Below are positions 24,117-27,467 of a DNA stretch of 27,467 bases, one piece after another. Source of the stretch: Bacillota bacterium (GTDB taxonomy: Bacteria > Bacillota > Clostridia > Acetivibrionales > DSM-1351); the NCBI GenBank assembly GCA_023398105.1, contig JAEWST010000044.1:1-27467 (forward strand), written 5' to 3'. The notes under the pieces are model-generated. The model was not told where the DNA came from and ran no database searches. It saw nothing but the letters and a program-made list of their open reading frames with translations. The first letter of the stretch is position 1; each line of letters starts with the position of its first letter. The position numbers and the translations under genes are program-made.

Positions 24117-24620
24117 TCATGTATAGGTAATCTTATCAGCATATATAATCCCAAAATAGTCTAAGGCTTCCATCATAATGCTTCCAGAAATCTTTCTAGT
24201 GTCACAATTTAGAGCTTTTATAGCTTCTTCAATCGAAATACCAGCTAGCATTGCAATGCACGAGTACCCACAGCACCCTTTTTGTTCTTGGATAATACTT
24301 TTTATGCTATCTATTTTTCTTATTGGATTCTCTTTGCTGTATGGACTATTATTTTTAATTCTTTTTAATTTATCAATAACATTAAACTTAACTTGCAAAT
24401 CTTCTTCTGAACTTATTTTATCAAGAACAACTTTTACGACAGGTATATAATACACTCCATTTCCCTTTGGAACGAGTTTACATTCAAAAGAAACATCATC
24501 AATCATTACATCAACAGGAATTAAACCTTTTTTGCCACACTTTTCCCACACATTAAATGGGATTTCTATAAATGCTTTATTACCATTTTTAAATAATGCC
24601 GCTTTAAATGAATATTGCAT
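24117..24620 (-). CDS. DUF1905 protein fused to a truncated C39-like peptidase domain
   Basis: The protein has 167 residues. The first ~85 form a DUF1905-type barrel (FIEIPFNVWEKCGKKGLIPV, then KLVPKGNGVYYIPV). After a linker, QEQKGCCGYSCIAMLAGIS and EEAIKAL resemble the start of a papain-like C39 domain, with the catalytic Cys in the GCCGYSC region. The frame ends at a TGA before the expected catalytic His, which lies past the stop in the same frame. The product is therefore likely an inactive truncation, or the stop is recent. AAGGAGAG precedes the ATG. A long copy of the dispersed element begins 22 bp upstream. Confidence 0.7.
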   Translation of the reverse strand: MQYSFKAALFKNGNKAFIEIPFNVWEKCGKKGLIPVDVMIDDVSFECKLVPKGNGVYYIPVVKVVLDKISSEEDLQVKFNVIDKLKRIKNNSPYSKENPIRKIDSIKSIIQEQKGCCGYSCIAMLAGISIEEAIKALNCDTRKISGSIMMEALDYFGIIYADKITYT

Positions 24621-24641
24621 AAGTTCTCTCCTTGAAAATAA

Positions 24642-24796
24642 TTATAACGCCTAGATTCAAATAAAATTTTTCGATTGTAGAAAAATTTTATTACATTAAC
24701 GGCGTGTAGGCGAGGCGGGAGATATTCTCACCGCCTGAAAATCAAAGCGGTACCCGCCACTTATAGAAGTGGGGGACATTTTCTTGCCTCGTTATA
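24642..24796 (-). mobile_element. MITE-like dispersed element, copy C, with a nested palindrome in its left end
   Basis: The right part (about 24710-24796) matches copy B and has three small hairpins: GGCGG...CCGCC around GAGA-TAT-TCTC, GCGG-TAC-CCGC, and CCACTT-ATAG-AAGTGG. The left end TTATAACG (24642-24649) is separated from GAGGCGGG by about 60 bp containing a perfect 13-bp stem, AATAAAATTTTTC/GAAAAATTTTATT, with a 7-nt loop, framed by ACGCC and GGCGT. It looks like an insertion into the element's left repeat. Confidence 0.65.
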
Positions 24797-24868
24797 TTAT
24801 ATTTAACCTGTATTGCATTAACTATTAAGCATATATCATTAGTAATTTCTAAACTATAAGAACTCAGA

Positions 24869-25060
24869 TTAGCTAAACGCATAGAGCCACTTATCTGCCT
24901 CCTTTGACTTTTTGCTGGACAAGCGTGCTATAGCATTTTTTCTTTTGCAATAGGCTTCTCTTTTGTTTTGTTTGTGATATTCCAAACATTCAAAGCATTT
25001 ACCATGTCTTTCACAGCTTTTTTTCTTACAGTTGCATGCTTCCATTCCATTTTCCAGCAT
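24869..25060 (-). CDS. Small Cys-rich protein (DUF6485-like)
   Basis: A 63-residue protein with the pattern C-x-C-x4-C-x-R-H-G-x-C-x2-C-x3-H (ACNCKKKSCERHGKCFECLEYH) and a later Cys in AYCKRKN, so it is probably zinc-binding; the basic tail could touch nucleic acid. The function is unknown. The ATG at 25060 is chosen by alignment with the frameshifted paralogue at 18825-18979 (both read MLENG). Its ribosome-binding site, GCGGATGATAAG, is weaker than the paralogue's GCGGAGG. In-frame ATG (25072) and TTG (25099) starts are possible. It lies 122 bp downstream of the serine hydrolase gene. Confidence 0.7.
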   Translation of the reverse strand: MLENGMEACNCKKKSCERHGKCFECLEYHKQNKREAYCKRKNAIARLSSKKSKEADKWLYAFS

Positions 25061-25182
25061 TTCACTTATCATCCGCTTGTCATATACATTTCTAAGCAAT
25101 ATATTACATGGTTCAAGGGATTTAAGACAGTATTTAAACAGAGCATAATTAAAACTTGTCTAACACCTAGAAACATAATATT

Positions 25183-26355
25183 TTATTCTATATTCCCATA
25201 AATAAATTTGCCCTTAAGGTAATTGCGTAACTCATTTAAAAAATTCTGCGTATCTTTGCATCCAGGTGCGTTAGTAAGGATAATTATTGCAGAATTCAAA
25301 TCTTTAAATATTGTAACATTTGAGTAAAAGGTTCCTTCACTACCATAATGATAAAAGTATGTTTCAGGATTAGTTTCATTATACCAACCCATTGAGTATT
25401 TGGGAATGCCACAAAGCAGATATTTGCAGGTCTCAGAAGTTATATATCCATCCTTTCCATTAAGCCCTTCAAGATATATGTTAACATACTTCGCCATATC
25501 TTTAATTGATATATTTATGTTTCCTGCTGGAGATATTATTGGGTCTATAAAATGAGTATAGTCCTCTGGTGATACTGGTATCCTTTTACCAAACCAACCC
25601 ACTTTATGTCCCCAAGGCTGTTCCCTATCAGTAGAATTACCTAAATCAATTGAAATACCTATTTCCTTTGCAGTTTCCATCGCTAAATTTTCCCACGATT
25701 CTCCAGTCACCTTTTCCAGCATTAATCCCGCTATACTATATCCTGAATTTGCATAGTTTATTTCAGTACTTTTTACTGGTGGAAGAGTAAGAACATATTT
25801 GCAGAATTGTGATCTTCTTTCCTGCTGATTACCAGTGAAATTAGGTATATTTGTATAAATAATCTTTTTTGAAGAAGGATCGGCTTTTCCATAAAACGAA
25901 TTCAATGGTTGTAATGATGTTTTGTGGGAAAGCAAATCTTTCAAAGTAATAGAATAATATGCTTGGTTAGAATTGCTTTTCCATTCAGGAAACAGATCAA
26001 AAAGTTTTGTATCCCAACTTATAAGTCCTTTCTCAACTAATCTTGAAGAAATTAAAGAGGTATAAGCTTTGCCACATGAACCAATTTGAAATTTATCTTC
26101 AATAGTTACTTTCTTGTCAGAACCTTCAAAAATATAACCCAATGCATTTATTTGAATAATTTTACCATCTCTTATAATACAATAAGTTAAACCTGGAATT
26201 CTATAATACTTTCGTAGACCTTCAATACCAACTTTTTTAACATCGTCAAGTTGCAAAGGCTCTTTGTCACGAATACAATATTCATTCAATAAAAGCGTTA
26301 CCCCAAGAGAAATTATTAATGTTAAGCCAAAAACAAAAATTAGTTTTTTCTTCAT
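25183..26355 (-). CDS. Serine hydrolase, class C beta-lactamase-like
   Basis: A 390-residue protein with an N-terminal membrane anchor or signal (KKKLIFVFGLTLIISLGVTLLL). All three catalytic motifs are intact: S-C-G-K (Ser93, Lys96), Y-A-N in INYANSGY, and H-Y-G in YFYHYGSEG. It is likely an esterase, D-aminopeptidase or PBP4-like cell-wall enzyme; the substrate cannot be told. The ATG at 26355 has TTTGGAGG 5 nt upstream; an ATG at 26394 adds 13 residues without a site. It contrasts with the degenerate relative at 13965. An internally deleted copy of the dispersed element lies 40 bp upstream. Confidence 0.9.
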   Translation of the reverse strand: MKKKLIFVFGLTLIISLGVTLLLNEYCIRDKEPLQLDDVKKVGIEGLRKYYRIPGLTYCIIRDGKIIQINALGYIFEGSDKKVTIEDKFQIGSCGKAYTSLISSRLVEKGLISWDTKLFDLFPEWKSNSNQAYYSITLKDLLSHKTSLQPLNSFYGKADPSSKKIIYTNIPNFTGNQQERRSQFCKYVLTLPPVKSTEINYANSGYSIAGLMLEKVTGESWENLAMETAKEIGISIDLGNSTDREQPWGHKVGWFGKRIPVSPEDYTHFIDPIISPAGNINISIKDMAKYVNIYLEGLNGKDGYITSETCKYLLCGIPKYSMGWYNETNPETYFYHYGSEGTFYSNVTIFKDLNSAIIILTNAPGCKDTQNFLNELRNYLKGKFIYGNIE

Positions 26356-26395
26356 ACTATCCTCCAAATAATTTCTAAAAGCACTTTTAATCATG

Positions 26396-26432
26396 TTATA
26401 ACGCTGGGGGACATTTTCTTGCCTCTTTATAA
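26396..26432 (-). repeat. Dispersed TTATAACGAGGC element, copy D (internally deleted)
   Basis: TTATAACG is joined almost directly to GGGGGACATTTTCTTGCC and ends CTCTTTATAA, so most of the interior is gone and the right repeat has one G-to-T change. It stands just upstream of the serine hydrolase gene. Confidence 0.65.
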
Positions 26433-26641
26433 CTAATAATTATAATAGCAATGGTTCCCAATTTTAATAACGCTTGTTTTAATTTTATTGTAAGTACCAT
26501 TATTGTAATAATAAGCACTAGTTACATTACTAGATGTACATTTTACTTTTTTTGATGTGTAATTTCTCTTTTGAAATCATTATGACACACATCCTTTTTA
26601 CAATATACTGTGTCCTACCGGCATAAGATTAGAGAATTATT

Positions 26642-27001
26642 TTAGCTTTGTTTCTTATATGCTATTCCATCTATCATACATAAGCAGGAAGAGTCCACAA
26701 AATCTGTAGTTGTTGTCATTCTTGCAGGAAAACCATTCTTAAAATATTTATAAAAAACATCCCTTGCTTTTCTGAAGTCCTCAATATTCTTTAGATACAA
26801 ATTAATCTGAACCATATCATCTAAAGTTGCACCAGCAGACTCCAAAGTGCTTTTTAAGCTATTGAAGCTTGCTTCCATCTGATATAAAATATCATCTTTA
26901 TCAAATCCACCAGCATGATGAGCAAGAAATATATAATCTCCTGCAATAACACATGAAGAACAAGTATCATCCCCACAATGGGTAGGCATTCTTTTAATCA
27001 T
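26642..27001 (-). CDS. RidA/YjgF family protein
   Basis: A protein of about 119 residues of the Rid superfamily, which in its best-known members hydrolyses reactive enamine/imine intermediates. YLKNIEDFRKARDVFYKYF, FPARMTTTTDF with the conserved Arg, and the C-terminal CLCMIDGIAYKK fit the family. The usual N-terminal GPYSQA is missing, replaced by a Cys-containing CGDDTCSSC, so it is not canonical RidA and may belong to a Rid subgroup. The second ATG (27001) has better spacing from AGGAG than the first (27007). It sits behind a promoter with a LexA-like box. Confidence 0.82.
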   Translation of the reverse strand: MIKRMPTHCGDDTCSSCVIAGDYIFLAHHAGGFDKDDILYQMEASFNSLKSTLESAGATLDDMVQINLYLKNIEDFRKARDVFYKYFKNGFPARMTTTTDFVDSSCLCMIDGIAYKKQS

Positions 27002-27039
27002 TTTCATTTCTCCTATCTCACAAGAATATTAACATGAAA

Positions 27040-27068
27040 ATCTTACCAAACATACGTTCGTTTGTCAA
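27040..27068 (-). promoter_or_regulatory. Sigma-A promoter with LexA (SOS) box for the RidA-family gene
   Basis: On the - strand, TTGACA (27063-27068), a 17-nt spacer and TAAGAT (27040-27045) form the promoter. The spacer contains CGAACGTATGTTTG (27047-27060), which matches the Gram-positive LexA/DinR pattern CGAAC-RNRY-GTTYG. The site fills the space between -35 and -10, where repressor binding would block polymerase. Function is inferred. Confidence 0.65.
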
Positions 27069-27137
27069 TAAATATTCAATTTTGAGTTTCCCCATTTTTG
27101 TGAGTATCTATTGAAAAATACTAGATGATAAACGCAT

Positions 27138-27172
27138 GGGGATAAATTGAGCTTTTTTATAGTGTTATCCCC
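27138..27172. repeat. Inverted repeat upstream of the transposase gene
   Basis: GGGGATAA and TTATCCCC form a perfect 8-bp stem with a 19-nt loop; a further CCCCAT/ATGGGG pair starts near 27090. It probably belongs to the insertion sequence's left end, whose exact limit is not visible. Confidence 0.5.
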
Positions 27173-27282
27173 AATATATAGAAAGTTATCCAAATATTTA
27201 TATAAAAACAGTACAAAAGCCCTCCATTTGTGGTATTTTAAGTTTGCCAACAAAAATACTAAACAAAGAGGAGAACTTTTGT

Positions 27283-27467
27283 ATGATTAATTATAACAGA
27301 CTTTCTTATGAATTAAAACGCAACATTACCCGCTACTCTAAGAAAATTTCAAATGGCTTAACTAGACCTCAGTTTAAATTCGTCACTCAGATGCTTTATG
27401 GACTTTTAGAAGGTAAGAAAGCCCATTTGAGTGAAATAGCACGCTCTCTAAAAGAAAATATTACTCT
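27283..27467 (+). CDS. DDE-type transposase, N-terminal part (gene runs off the window)
   Basis: The ATG at 27283 has AGAGGAG upstream. The readable 61 residues (MINYNRLSYELKRNITRYSK, then KISNGLTRPQFKFVTQMLYG and HLSEIARSLKEN) look like the N-terminal helical DNA-binding region of IS4-like clostridial transposases. The catalytic DDE residues lie outside the window, so the family is tentative. It marks an insertion sequence beginning somewhere between about 27070 and 27283. Confidence 0.65.
   Translation, partial: MINYNRLSYELKRNITRYSKKISNGLTRPQFKFVTQMLYGLLEGKKAHLSEIARSLKENIT

Noticed and set aside
20098..24796. CRISPR array
   Set aside because: The repeated units are kilobases apart, vary in length and have no regular spacers.
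27065..27253. 62-residue - strand frame near the right edge
   Set aside because: It covers the RidA promoter and the inverted repeats before the transposase; no ribosome-binding site or family.

Overview
The window is AT-rich DNA from a low-GC Gram-positive anaerobe, most likely a Clostridia member of the Ruminiclostridium type. This rests on a T-box-controlled trp operon, strong GGAGG ribosome-binding sites, TTG/GTG starts decided by those sites, A/T-ending codons, a DUF4179 anti-sigma gene paired with a sigma factor, and a sodium symporter with a tiny accessory protein. The species call is inference.

Region 1 (1-7.5 kb, + strand) is a complete tryptophan biosynthesis operon, trpE-G-D-C-F-B-A, behind a T-box leader whose best specifier candidate is TGG. 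trpE/G, trpG/D and trpB/A overlap and are translationally coupled. Gaps of about 260-290 bp separate trpD from trpC and trpC from trpF; the second holds a small two-hairpin repeat and a stem-loop in front of trpF, which lacks a clear Shine-Dalgarno. The genes cover every step from chorismate to tryptophan.

Region 2 (7.5-13.5 kb, mostly - strand) holds a eukaryotic-type hexokinase with a good sigma-A promoter, an N-acetylmuramoyl-L-alanine amidase, a DUF4179 membrane anti-sigma candidate preceded by its sigma-70-family factor (1 nt apart), and a RelA/SpoT-type small alarmone synthetase with its own terminator.

Region 3 (13.5-18.1 kb) holds a lipoprotein of the class C beta-lactamase-like family that has lost two catalytic residues and sits behind a perfect consensus promoter, an unrecognised secreted protein whose stop codon is followed in frame by a duplicated zinc-ribbon tail, and a sodium:solute symporter with a 48-residue accessory protein encoded upstream.

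Region 4 (18.1-27.5 kb) is an accessory zone with duplication and decay. It has a zinc-ribbon protein, a GNAT acetyltransferase, a nitroreductase, a methyl-accepting chemotaxis protein, a two-gene methyltransferase operon behind a 10-bp inverted repeat, a DUF1905 protein fused to an interrupted C39-like peptidase domain, an intact serine hydrolase, a RidA-family gene with a LexA-box-like site inside its promoter, and the start of a transposase gene at the right edge. Two small Cys-rich paralogues lie here, one with a frameshift, and there is a frameshifted antitoxin-like remnant. Four copies of a short element with TTATAACGAGGCA-type inverted ends each lie 22-139 bp upstream of a - strand gene, all in the same orientation.

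Nothing here is a clearly defined new defence or mobile system. The strongest leads are the repeat family in gene leaders, the LexA-box/RidA promoter, the degenerate serine hydrolase, and the small genes and remnants that simple ORF calling misses.
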